Shown: piece by piece, positions 8,701 to 18,156 of the stretch | How the letters are laid out: every line of letters begins with the position of its first letter | Numbering within the stretch: position 1 is the first letter of the stretch | From: Actinomycetales bacterium | Lineage (GTDB): Bacteria > Actinomycetota > Actinomycetes > Actinomycetales > Dermatophilaceae | Direction of reading: 5' to 3' | DNA length: 64,000 bases | Assembly: GCA_016711095.1 (NCBI GenBank) | Contig: JADJTP010000002.1 | Coordinates: 930,001 to 994,000, forward strand | Notes under the pieces: model-generated | Database searches by the model: none | Seen by the model: only the letters and a program-made list of their open reading frames with translations | Told to the model about the DNA's origin: nothing | Program-made: the position numbers and the translations under genes

Positions 8701-9780
8701 TCATCCCGTGGACCGCATCGCGGCCTGCGGGCGTACCGCGAGCTCAACCATCCGCTCGAGCAGCAAGGCGAGGCGATATCCCGGCTCGACCGCGAGAGCG
8801 CGATCCAGAGCGAGCCTGGCCAACGTGCCGTCGCCCAGCCACCACACGTAGGAGGCGAGCAATGTGAGGGGTCCGGCGGCGTACGACGGCGGCGTATGCC
8901 GCGCCAGCCAGCAGAGCCGTTCGACGAGCCGTGCGGCTCGCTCTGGATCTGGCGCCGGCGGAACACCGGCAGCTGAGCCCTGCTCATCCAGCGGCCGCGG
9001 CGGGAAGTGGGCCATGCAGAGCGCCACGAGCTCCGCGTCGAAGACGTCGAGATCAAGGGTTCCCGGGCACAGCCAGGTCGCGATCAGGTCGCGAACCTCC
9101 AGGTCACGCACGCCGTGGATCATCCGAGCGACCGCAGCGACCGACGGAGTTCGCCCACCGAACCACGCCTCGTCCCGCACGTCCAGAAAGGCACCCCAGC
9201 TTGCCATCGCGCCACGGCGGCTCGACCGGACCGGGCGCAGCGGCCCGCCCCGGGCCACCGCGGCGGCTACTCGGGTGGCCATCGGCCCGACCTCGGGGGC
9301 CAGCCGTTCGTCGAGCACCTGCCGGCTGGCTGCCGGGCGGCGTCCGACCGCCACGAAGTCGGCGACAGCGGGCACCTCGTCGTCATCGGGCAGAGCCACC
9401 CCGGTCCGACTGGCACTTCCCTCGGGGGCGCTCGGGAAACGGATCCGACCGTCGTGGATCGCCACCTGCTCGATCACCTCGATCCGTTGCCGGTGCAGGC
9501 GTCGCACGAGGGCATCGCGGGCCTCGTCACCGGCGCCGTCTTCAGGTTCGTAGACGGCGACGAATGCGCTGCGGCACTCCTCGCGGCGAAGGTGGCCAAC
9601 AAGCAGGTCTGCCGCCGCCGCGCAGTCCCCGGCGCTGTGCGGCAGATCAAGGCGCTGCAGCATGCGCACCTGGCGCCGACGCAGTCCGATGACGACGAGC
9701 GAGCGCTCGGGGTGATAGCCGAGTTGATAGGGAATGACCTTCACCAGGTCGATGGGGTCGCTGATCCGGATCGTGGTCAT
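8701..9780 (-). CDS. DUF4192 family protein
   Basis: A 359-residue protein with the DUF4192 opening ISDPIDLVKVIPYQLGYHPE (residues 5-24) followed by RSLVVIGL, and a conserved C-terminal half (TWLCPGTLDLD, YAAGPLTLLASYVWWLGDG). DUF4192 proteins are common in actinobacteria and have no established role. The ATG at 9780 was chosen because the family starts there; an in-frame upstream start at 9990 would run into the neighbouring gene. The last residues lie 43 bp from the metX riboswitch region on the same strand. Confidence 0.85.
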   Translation of the reverse strand: MTTIRISDPIDLVKVIPYQLGYHPERSLVVIGLRRRQVRMLQRLDLPHSAGDCAAAADLLVGHLRREECRSAFVAVYEPEDGAGDEARDALVRRLHRQRIEVIEQVAIHDGRIRFPSAPEGSASRTGVALPDDDEVPAVADFVAVGRRPAASRQVLDERLAPEVGPMATRVAAAVARGGPLRPVRSSRRGAMASWGAFLDVRDEAWFGGRTPSVAAVARMIHGVRDLEVRDLIATWLCPGTLDLDVFDAELVALCMAHFPPRPLDEQGSAAGVPPAPDPERAARLVERLCWLARHTPPSYAAGPLTLLASYVWWLGDGTLARLALDRALAVEPGYRLALLLERMVELAVRPQAAMRSTG

Positions 9781-9869
9781 GGCCCGATCCTGTCCGCGAA
9801 GCAGCGGGTCACCGAGCGGCCGGCGTGGGCCTGTGGACGGTGTGACAGCTGCAGGCCCCTTGTGGACGG

Positions 9870-10313
9870 TCAGCGCACGACGTACGACTGCACCGGCGGC
9901 GCACCGGCCCCGGCGGCATACCCGGTTGTCCCGTCCTGCCAGAACGAGCGCGGAGCGTCCTGCGGGGTGGCGCGCACCCCACGTTCCCATGTCAGGAACG
10001 ACTCGGTGTCGTTGATGAGCGCCCCGGCGAGCCAGGTGACCAGCATCGCGTCGTCCGCGAGGCCAAAGACGGCGAAGAGCCCCTCGGGCACCACGTCGAC
10101 CGGCGAGACGACATAGAGCAAGGCCCCGAGCATCGCGAGCAGTCGCCCCTTGGTCAGCGCCGGGTAGTCCCCGCGCAGCGCCGCACGGGCCATCCGGGGC
10201 ACCGCGGCGAACCGCTCCCTCATCGACGGTCCCCCCGGTCGCGTCGCCGCCCGCAACGCCAGCCCGAGCGAACGCAAAACCCCCATCCGAGCGCTTGTCC
10301 TGCGTGCAGCCAT
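9870..10313 (-). CDS. DUF1232 (YkvA-like) protein
   Basis: A 147-residue protein carrying the DUF1232 core LLYVVSPVDVVPEGLFAVFG followed by LADDAMLV, a short membrane-associated segment with conserved SPxDxxPD-like residues. The family is widespread and uncharacterised. Two starts are close: ATG 10319 and ATG 10313; the second has a better-placed GGGAG. The 89 bp between this gene and DUF4192 carry two copies of TGTGGACGGT. Confidence 0.75.
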   Translation of the reverse strand: MAARRTSARMGVLRSLGLALRAATRPGGPSMRERFAAVPRMARAALRGDYPALTKGRLLAMLGALLYVVSPVDVVPEGLFAVFGLADDAMLVTWLAGALINDTESFLTWERGVRATPQDAPRSFWQDGTTGYAAGAGAPPVQSYVVR

Positions 10314-10430
10314 TCCCATCTCCCGTCGGCGACGTCCTGGCAGGCTCAACGGGCCTGCACGCCTCTCAACGCGCGAGGCACCCTCGAGATTCCGCCCGGT
10401 TGACAACCTGATTGACGATCTGACGGTCGA

Positions 10431-11153
10431 CTACGCGGCCCGGTGAGGGAACTCGCTCTTGGCCTGGGCGGCAATCCGGCCGAGCAGATAGGCGTCGAAT
10501 CCGGCGCCGGCCAGCCCACCGACCACCGGGACGGCTTTGCCGAACCGGCCGAGCGCCGAGCGACCGGTGCGCGCCAACAGCCGGAACCCGATCGCCTTGT
10601 TGAGCACCATGAGCGCCGGTCCAGGCAACCGTTGAGCGGCAAGGTTGGTCAGCCGCCCGCCGGGGGTGACCGCCATCCCCGTCACCGCCCCGGCCTTCTT
10701 GAGCAGATCCTCAGCGTCCGCTCCGACCAGGGTGAGCAACACCGCCGAGCGGATGTGCGGCTCGGCCACGTCATAGCCGCGCAGCTCGGCGATCGCGGCC
10801 ACCATCCGGGTGGCGACGAGGTAGAAGTGGGCCACGTTGGCCGGCAGGGCGACCGGCAGCGTGACGAAGCCGCCGAGACCGGTGACAAACCCGCCGACCG
10901 CCCCGTGGCGCACATGCTGGCGGATGACTGCCGTGACGGCGCCCTCCTCGGACCGGGCCCCGGCCCGTGCCTTGGCCGCCACCTCGTGCGACGAGGAGAA
11001 CGGCCCCCGCCCGTCGATGCCGACGTCGAGCAACTTCTCGACGAGCTCGGTCACCGCACGGGTGAAGCCCCCGTCGTCCCGGCTGGCTGCTTGCTCGAGG
11101 GCGCTGCGCTTGCCCTCGGCCACCGCCGATTCCCTCTTGTCGAAGATCCCCAC
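10431..11153 (-). CDS. EcsC family protein
   Basis: A 240-residue protein. The central segment GAVGGFVTGLGGFVTLPVAL followed by PANVAHFYLVATRMVAAIAE is the EcsC family core. The C-terminal half keeps the Gly-rich VGGLAGAGFDAYLLGRIAAQAK. EcsC is named for a Bacillus ABC-transporter locus; the actinobacterial versions are of unknown function and probably bind the membrane. The gene stands alone on its strand and is divergent from the polymerase gene at 11293. Confidence 0.8.
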   Translation of the reverse strand: MGIFDKRESAVAEGKRSALEQAASRDDGGFTRAVTELVEKLLDVGIDGRGPFSSSHEVAAKARAGARSEEGAVTAVIRQHVRHGAVGGFVTGLGGFVTLPVALPANVAHFYLVATRMVAAIAELRGYDVAEPHIRSAVLLTLVGADAEDLLKKAGAVTGMAVTPGGRLTNLAAQRLPGPALMVLNKAIGFRLLARTGRSALGRFGKAVPVVGGLAGAGFDAYLLGRIAAQAKSEFPHRAA

Positions 11154-11292
11154 GGTCTCGTCCTTCCAGCCTCGTCAGGCTCACGCCCACGGCACGTCCG
11201 CAACCATCCTTTCCGGGGCGCTCGCCTCATGCAACCCTGATGCCAACCCTGATGCCGCCGGGTATGCCGCGAGCGACAGTTGCGCCCACGGT

Positions 11293-13068
11293 GTGGCCGC
11301 CTCCCGCAGTGCCGCGGTGCGCTTGGATGAGCGGGTGAGGGAACCGCCGACGGCCAGCTCCCGAGCGTTCACCCCGCTCGTCGTTGTCGGCGACCGTGCG
11401 GCTTACCTGCATGCCGGTCTGTCCCGTGCCGGGCTCGCCCGCGACGTGCTGGCCGCCGCAGTGGAGATCGAGCGGCTCGAGCATCCCCGTTGGGCGGTCC
11501 CGTCCGCCGAGTCTGCGCTGACGGTGTTCGTGACCGCCGGCGTGCGGGTTGCTCGCGCGTGGGATCTGGCCGAGGTCCATCGGCTGTTGGCCGGTGGGTG
11601 GGCGGCTGACCTCGGCAGAGTCCACGCGCACCTCGTCGGGCTGCCCATAGACCGGGTGCCGCAGCCGAGAGCAAGCGACCTCTTCGACTTCGCCGCACCC
11701 TCCCCACCCGACGCTGATCCGAACGATCCGGTCGGCGCGGGCGGGTATGTGCGGGCCGATGCGCTCACCCCCGACTGGGCCGATCGCGATGAGCGGCTGC
11801 TCGCTCTCGCCCGGCTCGTCGGCGACCTCGCGGCACGTCAGTATGCCGCCCTCTCCGCTCTGCCCGTAGGCGGCCCACGGGCAGTCGCGACCGCCCACTC
11901 CGAGAGTGCCGCGGCCGTCCTGTGCCTCGAGTTGGCCCACCACGGGCTCCCGGTTGACCGGCGCCGAGCCGAGCACCTCATCGGCGCTGCCGCCGGACCT
12001 CGACCAGCCTCAGAGCTCGACGCCGCACGGATCCGCCGCGAGCGCGACTCGCTGGTGCTGCGGCATACCCCCGACCGAAGCGCCGACCTGCGCAACCCGG
12101 CCCAGGTGAAGGCCCTGCTCGCGGGCTGCGGCGTCGAGGTCGAGACCACCCGCAAATGGGTGTTGGAGCCCTATCGCACCACCCACCCGGTCGTGGGCGC
12201 CTTGCTCGACTGGCGCAAGGCCGAGCGGATCGCGACGACCTACGGTTATCGGTGGCTCGACGAGCACGTCGGTCCCGATGACAGACTGCGGGGGGCCTGG
12301 ACGGCCTGCGATGGCGGAGCCGGCCGGATGACGGCGCAGGCCGGGCTGCACAACCTGCCGGCCGAGTTGCGTCCGGCCGTGGCCGCCGCAGCCGGCCACG
12401 TCTTCGTCCGCGCCGACCTCGGCCAGATCGAGCCGCGGGTGCTCGCCGCGGTCTCGGGCGATCCAGCGTTCGCCGCGGCGACGCGCTCGGACGACCTCTA
12501 CGCTCCGGTTGCGGCCAAACTCGGTGTCGAACGCCCGGTCGCCAAGGTGGCGGTTCTGGCTGCGATGTACGGCCAGCGATCAGGTTCGGCTGGTGAAACT
12601 CTGCGCGACCTGCAGCGCGCCTATCCGGTCGCCATGCGCCTACTCGACGACGCGTATGCCGCCGGGCTGGCTCGTCGGCCGCTGCGCACCTTCGGGGGCC
12701 GTCTCATCCCCCTGGACCGAACCCTGACCGCTGACGAGCAGGCGGCGCCTCGCGAGTGGCTCGACGCGGCTCGAGGACGATTCGCGCGCAACGCGATCAT
12801 CCAGGGCGCTGCGGCCGAGTTGTTCAAGGCGTGGGCGCTCACCGTGCGTCATTTGCTCATCCCCCTCGACGGGCAGATCGTGCTCTGCCTGCACGACGAG
12901 TTGCTTGTCCACGTGCCCGCCAACGCTGCCAACACCGCGACCGATGTCCTTCACCGCGCTCTTGCCGACGCCGCTCGACGATGGCTGGGTCCGACCCAAC
13001 CGGGCCGCGAGGTGCGCTTCGTGGCCGACGTGTGCGTGGTGAACCGCTGGGATGAAGCGAAGGGCTGA
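11293..13068 (+). CDS. DNA polymerase I-like protein with exonuclease-like and polymerase domains, no 5' nuclease
   Basis: About 590 residues. The C-terminal family A polymerase domain is clear: GRMTAQAGLHNLPAELRPAV (motif before A), VRADLGQIEPRVLA (motif A), KVAVLAAMYGQRSG (motif B/O-helix region) and LCLHDELLVHVP (motif C). The region before it resembles the degenerate 3'-5' exonuclease domain of actinobacterial 'bifunctional exonuclease/polymerase' proteins. There is no 5' nuclease domain, so this is not the housekeeping PolA. It probably acts in repair or damage tolerance, which is inference. The start is uncertain: GTG 11293 is the one I prefer, GTG 11317 is possible, and no clear ribosome site decides. 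Confidence 0.75.
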   Translation: MAASRSAAVRLDERVREPPTASSRAFTPLVVVGDRAAYLHAGLSRAGLARDVLAAAVEIERLEHPRWAVPSAESALTVFVTAGVRVARAWDLAEVHRLLAGGWAADLGRVHAHLVGLPIDRVPQPRASDLFDFAAPSPPDADPNDPVGAGGYVRADALTPDWADRDERLLALARLVGDLAARQYAALSALPVGGPRAVATAHSESAAAVLCLELAHHGLPVDRRRAEHLIGAAAGPRPASELDAARIRRERDSLVLRHTPDRSADLRNPAQVKALLAGCGVEVETTRKWVLEPYRTTHPVVGALLDWRKAERIATTYGYRWLDEHVGPDDRLRGAWTACDGGAGRMTAQAGLHNLPAELRPAVAAAAGHVFVRADLGQIEPRVLAAVSGDPAFAAATRSDDLYAPVAAKLGVERPVAKVAVLAAMYGQRSGSAGETLRDLQRAYPVAMRLLDDAYAAGLARRPLRTFGGRLIPLDRTLTADEQAAPREWLDAARGRFARNAIIQGAAAELFKAWALTVRHLLIPLDGQIVLCLHDELLVHVPANAANTATDVLHRALADAARRWLGPTQPGREVRFVADVCVVNRWDEAKG

Positions 13069-13071
13069 CGG

Positions 13072-13992
13072 TCAGCCGGGTTGGCCCTCGTCGCTCACTT
13101 CGCGCAGGAACGCCTCCACGTCGGCGGCGATCTCATCGGCGGACGGCAGCTCACCCATGCCGGACGCGAGCAGGCTGGGGCGCGTCCGCCCCTGCATGAA
13201 GGAGTCGTATTGCCGCTCCAGGGCCCCGACGAGGCCACGTACCTCGTCGTTGTCCTGCAGTTCGCCTGCCACCTGTTCACGGATGCGCAGCGCCGCGGCT
13301 GCAAGGTCATCGCGGGCCAGGTCAAGGCCGGTCGCGCCGACCAGGGCATCGAAGGCGACCACCGCCGCGTCGGGGTATTCCGCCTGCGCGAGATAGTGCG
13401 GCACGTGCACGGCAAAGCCGAGGGCGTCTTTGCCCTGTTCGCCCAGGCGCAGCTCGAGCAGCCCGGTGAGGCTGCCGGGGACCGAGATGGTGCCGAAGAC
13501 CGGCTCGACCTCTCCGATGAGACGGCTGGAGGTCGCGTGCGGGGTCGAGCCGAGCGGTCGCGTGTGCGGCACCGCCATGGGGATCCCGTGCACGCTCACC
13601 GTCAACTGCACATCGAGTGCGTCGACGAGTCCGAGGACTGCCGCGGTGGCGCGCTCCCACTGATAGTCCGGCTCCGGACCGGCGAGCAGCAGGAAGGGGG
13701 TGCCCGCGCGGTCCACGACGCGGTGCAGCAGCAGCGAAGGATCCGCGTATGCCGTCCACCGGTCGCGGTCGAAGGTCATCGTCGGACGGCGCCCCCGATA
13801 GTCGTAGAGCTGGTCGAGGTCGAAGGAGGCGACGACCCGCGACTCGTGCGAGTCCAGTAGGTGCTGGGTGAGCAGCCGTTGCGTCCCGCCGGCGTCGACG
13901 AAACCGCCGAGGGCCGCGACCAGCACCCCGGTGCGCGCGGCAGCGGGGTTGATGTCGTTCTCGAAGCGGTAAAGGGTGGTGGGGTCCTGCAC
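13072..13992 (-). CDS. PAC2 family protein
   Basis: A 306-residue protein of the PAC2 (proteasome assembly chaperone 2-like) family, common in actinobacteria. The family pattern is seen in LVAALGGFVDAGGTQRLL (near residue 25) and in SFDLDQLYDYRGRRPTMTFD. The bacterial members have no proven function, although some sit near proteasome genes. None are seen here. The GTG start has a strong GGGAGGA. Its 3' end is 3 bp from the polymerase stop (convergent genes). Confidence 0.85.
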   Translation of the reverse strand: MQDPTTLYRFENDINPAAARTGVLVAALGGFVDAGGTQRLLTQHLLDSHESRVVASFDLDQLYDYRGRRPTMTFDRDRWTAYADPSLLLHRVVDRAGTPFLLLAGPEPDYQWERATAAVLGLVDALDVQLTVSVHGIPMAVPHTRPLGSTPHATSSRLIGEVEPVFGTISVPGSLTGLLELRLGEQGKDALGFAVHVPHYLAQAEYPDAAVVAFDALVGATGLDLARDDLAAAALRIREQVAGELQDNDEVRGLVGALERQYDSFMQGRTRPSLLASGMGELPSADEIAADVEAFLREVSDEGQPG

Positions 13993-14066
13993 GGGTCAAT
14001 CCTCCCAGTCGTTCCATGGCGACAACATGCCGGCGGGGCGGCGCATTCCGCCCGCGCTGATGACCG

Positions 14067-17000
14067 CTAGTCCGGCGCGACGGCCGCGATCGCTTTCGCG
14101 ATGCGCTGCACCGACACCGGGTATGCCGTGCCGAGAGTCTGCGCGAAGAGCGACACTCTCAGCTCCTCGATCATCCAGCCGATGTCGGTGACCTGGCTGG
14201 CACCACGCTGGGTCGGACGCAACCGGGCCAGCAGGGCGGCATACGCGGCTTCTGCGGTGAGCACGTCATGCAGGCGGCGGGCGTCACGGGGCAGGTCCAG
14301 GGGCGCCTTGTCCAGGCGGTGGAGCACCCCACGCAGATAGCGGGCAAGGTCCGGCAGCCGGCTCAGGCCGGTGTCGGCGATGAAGCCCGGGCGGATCAGC
14401 TCAGCGAGCTGAGCCCGGACGTCGGTGACAAGCTCGCTCAGGGCGGGAGCGGACATCGCGTCCAGTTTCCGGACAATCTGCAGGTGCATGGCGAGGACCG
14501 GCTCGACGAGCCCGATCACCTGGATGACCCGCGCGCCGACATGCACGCGCACCGCCTCGAGAGCCCGCTCGAAGTCGGCCGCCGAGCGGGGGGTGCGGTG
14601 GACGTGCTCGGCGACGAGGGCATCGAGAGCGCACGCGAGCGCGTCCTGCAGCAGCGCGGGCACCGAGCCGTGCGGGTTGTGGCCCAGAGCGAGCTTCTGT
14701 TGGTTGGTCAACCTGCCGAGGACGTGCCTCCACGGCGGCACCGTATGCAGCAACAGCAGGCGGCGGACGCCGAGGCGGTGTTCGGCGTCCGCTTCGGCGA
14801 GGGAGGGAAGCACCCGCAATGCCACGCTGTCGCCCTCGTCCACGAGGGCCGGATAGCCGTGCATCTGCCGGCCGCCCAGGGGCGCGACAAACTCGGCTGG
14901 AACGTCACCGAAGTCCCACTGCCGCAGACCCGTCCGCGAGATCGCCGCGCCGGCCGCAGCCACCTGACGGCGCACCGCGGGGTCGGCCTGTTCCCGCAGC
15001 AGCTCAAGCGACTTGCCGACCGCGACCGCATGCCCCGGTCGGTCCTCGATCGAGAAGGTGACCAATAGGTGCTCCGCCAGCCGGTCGGCCTGCCAGTCCT
15101 CGGGACGGATGACCACTCCATGGGTGTCGCGAAGCACCCGCGCGAGGACGTCGACCAGCGCCCCGTCGGCCGGTCCGAGGCCGCGCTCGGCAAGCACCCG
15201 AACCGTGGCGGCGGCGTGTTCCGGCGCCGGCACGAGCAGCCGGCGAGTGGTCTTGGGCAGGGTGCGGATCAGCGCGGTCACAAGCTCTTCGCGCAGACCG
15301 GGCACCTGCCAGTCGAAGCCCTGGCCGCCGAGCCGGCCAAGCACGTCGGTGCCGACATGGACGGTCACCCCATCGGCGGCGGCCCCGGGCTCGAACTGAT
15401 AGGTCACCGGCAGGACGATGTCGCCCTGGGTCCATGTCGTCGGGAAGGCGTCGGCTGCGATCGGACCGGCGTCGTCACGCAGGAGCAGGTCCTCGGTGAA
15501 GGTCAGCAGCTCGGGTGACGTGCGCCGGGCCTGCTTCCACCAGGAGTCGAAGTGCCGGGCGGAGACCACCTCGGCCGGCACGCGGGCGGCATAGAAGGCG
15601 TGCACCACGTCATCTCCCACGAGAATGTCTCGCCTGCGGGTGCGCGCCTCCAACTCCCCCAGTCGCTCGATCAGCCTCCGGTTGTCGTGGAAGAAGGTGT
15701 GCCGGGTGGACCAGTCGCCCTCGACGAGGGCGTGTCGGATGAACAGCTCGCGGGCCAGCTCGGGGTCGACGCGGCCCAGTCCCACCGTGCGTCCGAGGAC
15801 GAGCGGAACCCCGTAGAGAGTGACCCGTTCGGTGGCTACCGCGGAGCCCTGACGCGAGGACCAGCGAGGCTCGGAGTACTGCCGTTTCACCAGGTGCGCG
15901 CCCGCTTCCTCGGCCCACAGGGGGTCGATCCGCGCGAGGTCGCGGGCCCACAACCGGGTCGTCTCGACCAACTCGGCGGCCATGACGACCTCGGGCTGCG
16001 CGCGGAAGAGGCCCGACCCGGGCGAGATGCCGAAACGCGCACCCCGGGCCCCGAGATAGTCGCGCTTGACCTGGTCCCGGACCCCTACGTGGCTGAGCAG
16101 GCCCGTGAGCAACGACCGATGCACCGCCTCGGGGTCGAGCTGGCCGTGCCCGCCCTGCCGGCGTGGATCCAAACCCCCGCTCTTGCAGGCCTGTCGGAGC
16201 TGGCCGACGAGGTCTTGCCACTCCCGGATCCGCAGGTAGTGCAGGAACTCCGCTCTGCAGAGGCGCCGAAAAGCACTGCCGGACAACGCATTCTGCCGGT
16301 CCTGGAGATAGTTCCAGAGGTTGAGATAGGCGAGGAAATCCGACGTGTCCGAAGCGAACCGTTTGTGCGACAACGTCGCTGCGTCCTGCCTGCCCAGCGG
16401 CCGTTCGCGCGGATCCTGGATGGAGAGCGCTGCGACGATGATGAGCACCTCGCGCAGGCACCCTCGCCGGTCGGCCTCGATGACCATCCGAGCCAACCGG
16501 GGATCGACCGGCAACAGCGCGATGGCCTTCCCGTATGCCGTGGTGCGGCCTTGATCGTCGAAGGCGCCCAGTTCCTCGAGCAGGCGCACACCGTCGGCGA
16601 TGTTGCGGGAGTCGGGCGGATCGACGAACGGGAAGTCCGCCACGTCGCCGAGGCCGAGGGTGCTCATCTGCAGGATGACCGAGGCGAGATTGGTGCGCAG
16701 GATTTCCGGGTCGGTGAAATCCGCGCGGGCCTCGAAGTCGTCCTCGGCATAGAGCCGGATGCACACTCCGTCGGCGAGCCGGCCGCAGCGCCCGGCCCGC
16801 TGCCGGGCGCTGGCCTTGGAGACCGGCTCGATCGGCAGACGCTGCACCTTCGTCCGTTGGCTGTAGCGAGAGATGCGAGCGGTGCCGGTGTCGACGACGT
16901 ACCGGATGCCTGGCACGGTGAGCGAGGTCTCGGCGACGTTCGTGGCCAGCACGACCCGCCGCCCGGCATGGGGAGCAAACACCCGGTGCTGTTCGGCCGC

Positions 17001-18017
17001 CGACAACCGGCCGAAGAGCGGCACGATCTCGGTCTCCGGTAACCTCAGAGACACCAAAGCGTCTGCCGCGTCACGGATCTCGCGCTCTCCGGAGAGAAAG
17101 ACGAGGATGTCGTGGCTGGCGAACCCGGCAGCCACCGCGGGTCCGGAGGCCTCGGTCCACAGTTCTTCGACGGCCTCGCAGATCCCGGTCACCTGGTCGA
17201 TCTCCACGGTGGGACCGGGCGTTCCGTCCCTGCCGGGGGGACCTTCTTGCACGAGGGGTCGGTAGCGGACCGCCACCGGAAAGGACCTACCGGAGACCTC
17301 GATGATCGGCGCGGGACGACCGTCACTGTCGGCGAAGTGCCGTGCGAACCGTTCGGGGTCGATCGTTGCCGAGGTGATGACGAGCTTGAGATCCGGGCGA
17401 AGGGGCAGCAACTGGCGCAGGCAGCCGAGGATGAAATCGATGTTGAGGCTGCGTTCGTGGGCCTCGTCGATGACGATCGTGTCGTAGCGACGTAGCTGCG
17501 GGTCGCGCTTCATCTCGGCCAGCAGGATGCCGTCGGTCATCACCTTGACGAGGGAGTCTCGGCTCGACTGATCGTGGAAGCGCACCTGATAGCCGACGAC
17601 CCCGCCGAGCTCGACGTCCAGCTCGTCGGCCAGGCGTTCGGCCACGGCCCGCGCTGCGATCCGCCGGGGCTGGGTATGCCCGATCGTCCCGCGAATCCCC
17701 CTACCCAACTCCAGCAGGATCTTCGGCAACTGGGTGGTCTTGCCCGAGCCGGTCTCCCCCGCGACGATGACGACCTGGTGGTCGCGGATCGCGGCCGAGA
17801 TGTCGAGTCTGCGCGCTGCGATGGGCAGGTCGTCCGGGTAGGTGATGGGAGGCACCGAGTCCTGCCGTCGAGCCCATCGCGCCGCCCGCTCCTGCTGGGC
17901 ATGCCCGCTGCGCTTGCCCTGCGGGGCCTCCGGGCCCCGCCCCGTATACCGCGTCCCCGGCTGCCGCCGTGGTCGCCGTCGGGCTCGCCGCGGCTGCTCG
18001 GGAGGCGACGTGGACAC
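14067..18017 (-). CDS. hrpA: ATP-dependent RNA helicase HrpA (DEAH family)
   Basis: A 1316-residue DEAH helicase of the length usual for HrpA. Walker A is VAGETGSGKTTQLPKI (about residues 85-100) and the DEAH box IVIDEAHERSLNIDFILG follows near 185. SATIDPERFA is motif III and QRAGRCGRL is motif VI. The long C-terminal part is the HrpA-specific extension. HrpA unwinds RNA and has been linked to mRNA processing and ribosome rescue in E. coli. The GTG start has only a weak ribosome site; an N-terminal Arg-rich stretch may bind RNA. It converges on nothing and is followed by 75 bp before the PAC2 gene on the same strand. Confidence 0.92.
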   Translation of the reverse strand: MSTSPPEQPRRARRRPRRQPGTRYTGRGPEAPQGKRSGHAQQERAARWARRQDSVPPITYPDDLPIAARRLDISAAIRDHQVVIVAGETGSGKTTQLPKILLELGRGIRGTIGHTQPRRIAARAVAERLADELDVELGGVVGYQVRFHDQSSRDSLVKVMTDGILLAEMKRDPQLRRYDTIVIDEAHERSLNIDFILGCLRQLLPLRPDLKLVITSATIDPERFARHFADSDGRPAPIIEVSGRSFPVAVRYRPLVQEGPPGRDGTPGPTVEIDQVTGICEAVEELWTEASGPAVAAGFASHDILVFLSGEREIRDAADALVSLRLPETEIVPLFGRLSAAEQHRVFAPHAGRRVVLATNVAETSLTVPGIRYVVDTGTARISRYSQRTKVQRLPIEPVSKASARQRAGRCGRLADGVCIRLYAEDDFEARADFTDPEILRTNLASVILQMSTLGLGDVADFPFVDPPDSRNIADGVRLLEELGAFDDQGRTTAYGKAIALLPVDPRLARMVIEADRRGCLREVLIIVAALSIQDPRERPLGRQDAATLSHKRFASDTSDFLAYLNLWNYLQDRQNALSGSAFRRLCRAEFLHYLRIREWQDLVGQLRQACKSGGLDPRRQGGHGQLDPEAVHRSLLTGLLSHVGVRDQVKRDYLGARGARFGISPGSGLFRAQPEVVMAAELVETTRLWARDLARIDPLWAEEAGAHLVKRQYSEPRWSSRQGSAVATERVTLYGVPLVLGRTVGLGRVDPELARELFIRHALVEGDWSTRHTFFHDNRRLIERLGELEARTRRRDILVGDDVVHAFYAARVPAEVVSARHFDSWWKQARRTSPELLTFTEDLLLRDDAGPIAADAFPTTWTQGDIVLPVTYQFEPGAAADGVTVHVGTDVLGRLGGQGFDWQVPGLREELVTALIRTLPKTTRRLLVPAPEHAAATVRVLAERGLGPADGALVDVLARVLRDTHGVVIRPEDWQADRLAEHLLVTFSIEDRPGHAVAVGKSLELLREQADPAVRRQVAAAGAAISRTGLRQWDFGDVPAEFVAPLGGRQMHGYPALVDEGDSVALRVLPSLAEADAEHRLGVRRLLLLHTVPPWRHVLGRLTNQQKLALGHNPHGSVPALLQDALACALDALVAEHVHRTPRSAADFERALEAVRVHVGARVIQVIGLVEPVLAMHLQIVRKLDAMSAPALSELVTDVRAQLAELIRPGFIADTGLSRLPDLARYLRGVLHRLDKAPLDLPRDARRLHDVLTAEAAYAALLARLRPTQRGASQVTDIGWMIEELRVSLFAQTLGTAYPVSVQRIAKAIAAVAPD

Positions 18018-18063
18018 GTTGGCCAGGATAGGCGCCTGAGGAGATGGCCGCCGCGGCTCAACC

Positions 18064-18135
18064 CGCTGCCGGTCGCTGGCCGATGGCCGCTGCCGGTCGC
18101 TGGCCGATGGCCGCCGCGGGTCGCTAGCCGACGGC
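18064..18135. repeat. Three tandem 24-bp repeats
   Basis: Units at 18064-18087 and 18088-18111 are identical (starting CGCTGCCGGTCGCTGG) and a third at 18112-18135 is diverged. They fill the gap between the hrpA start and the end of the deacetylase gene. No function is evident. Confidence 0.7.
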
Positions 18136-18156
18136 CTCGGTGCGGCCCCTCCGGAG

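Noticed and set aside
9832..9870. Two TGTGGACGGT copies before the DUF4192 gene as DnaA boxes
   Set aside because: They match only the loose consensus; two copies with no perfect box is weak evidence beside the row before comEA.
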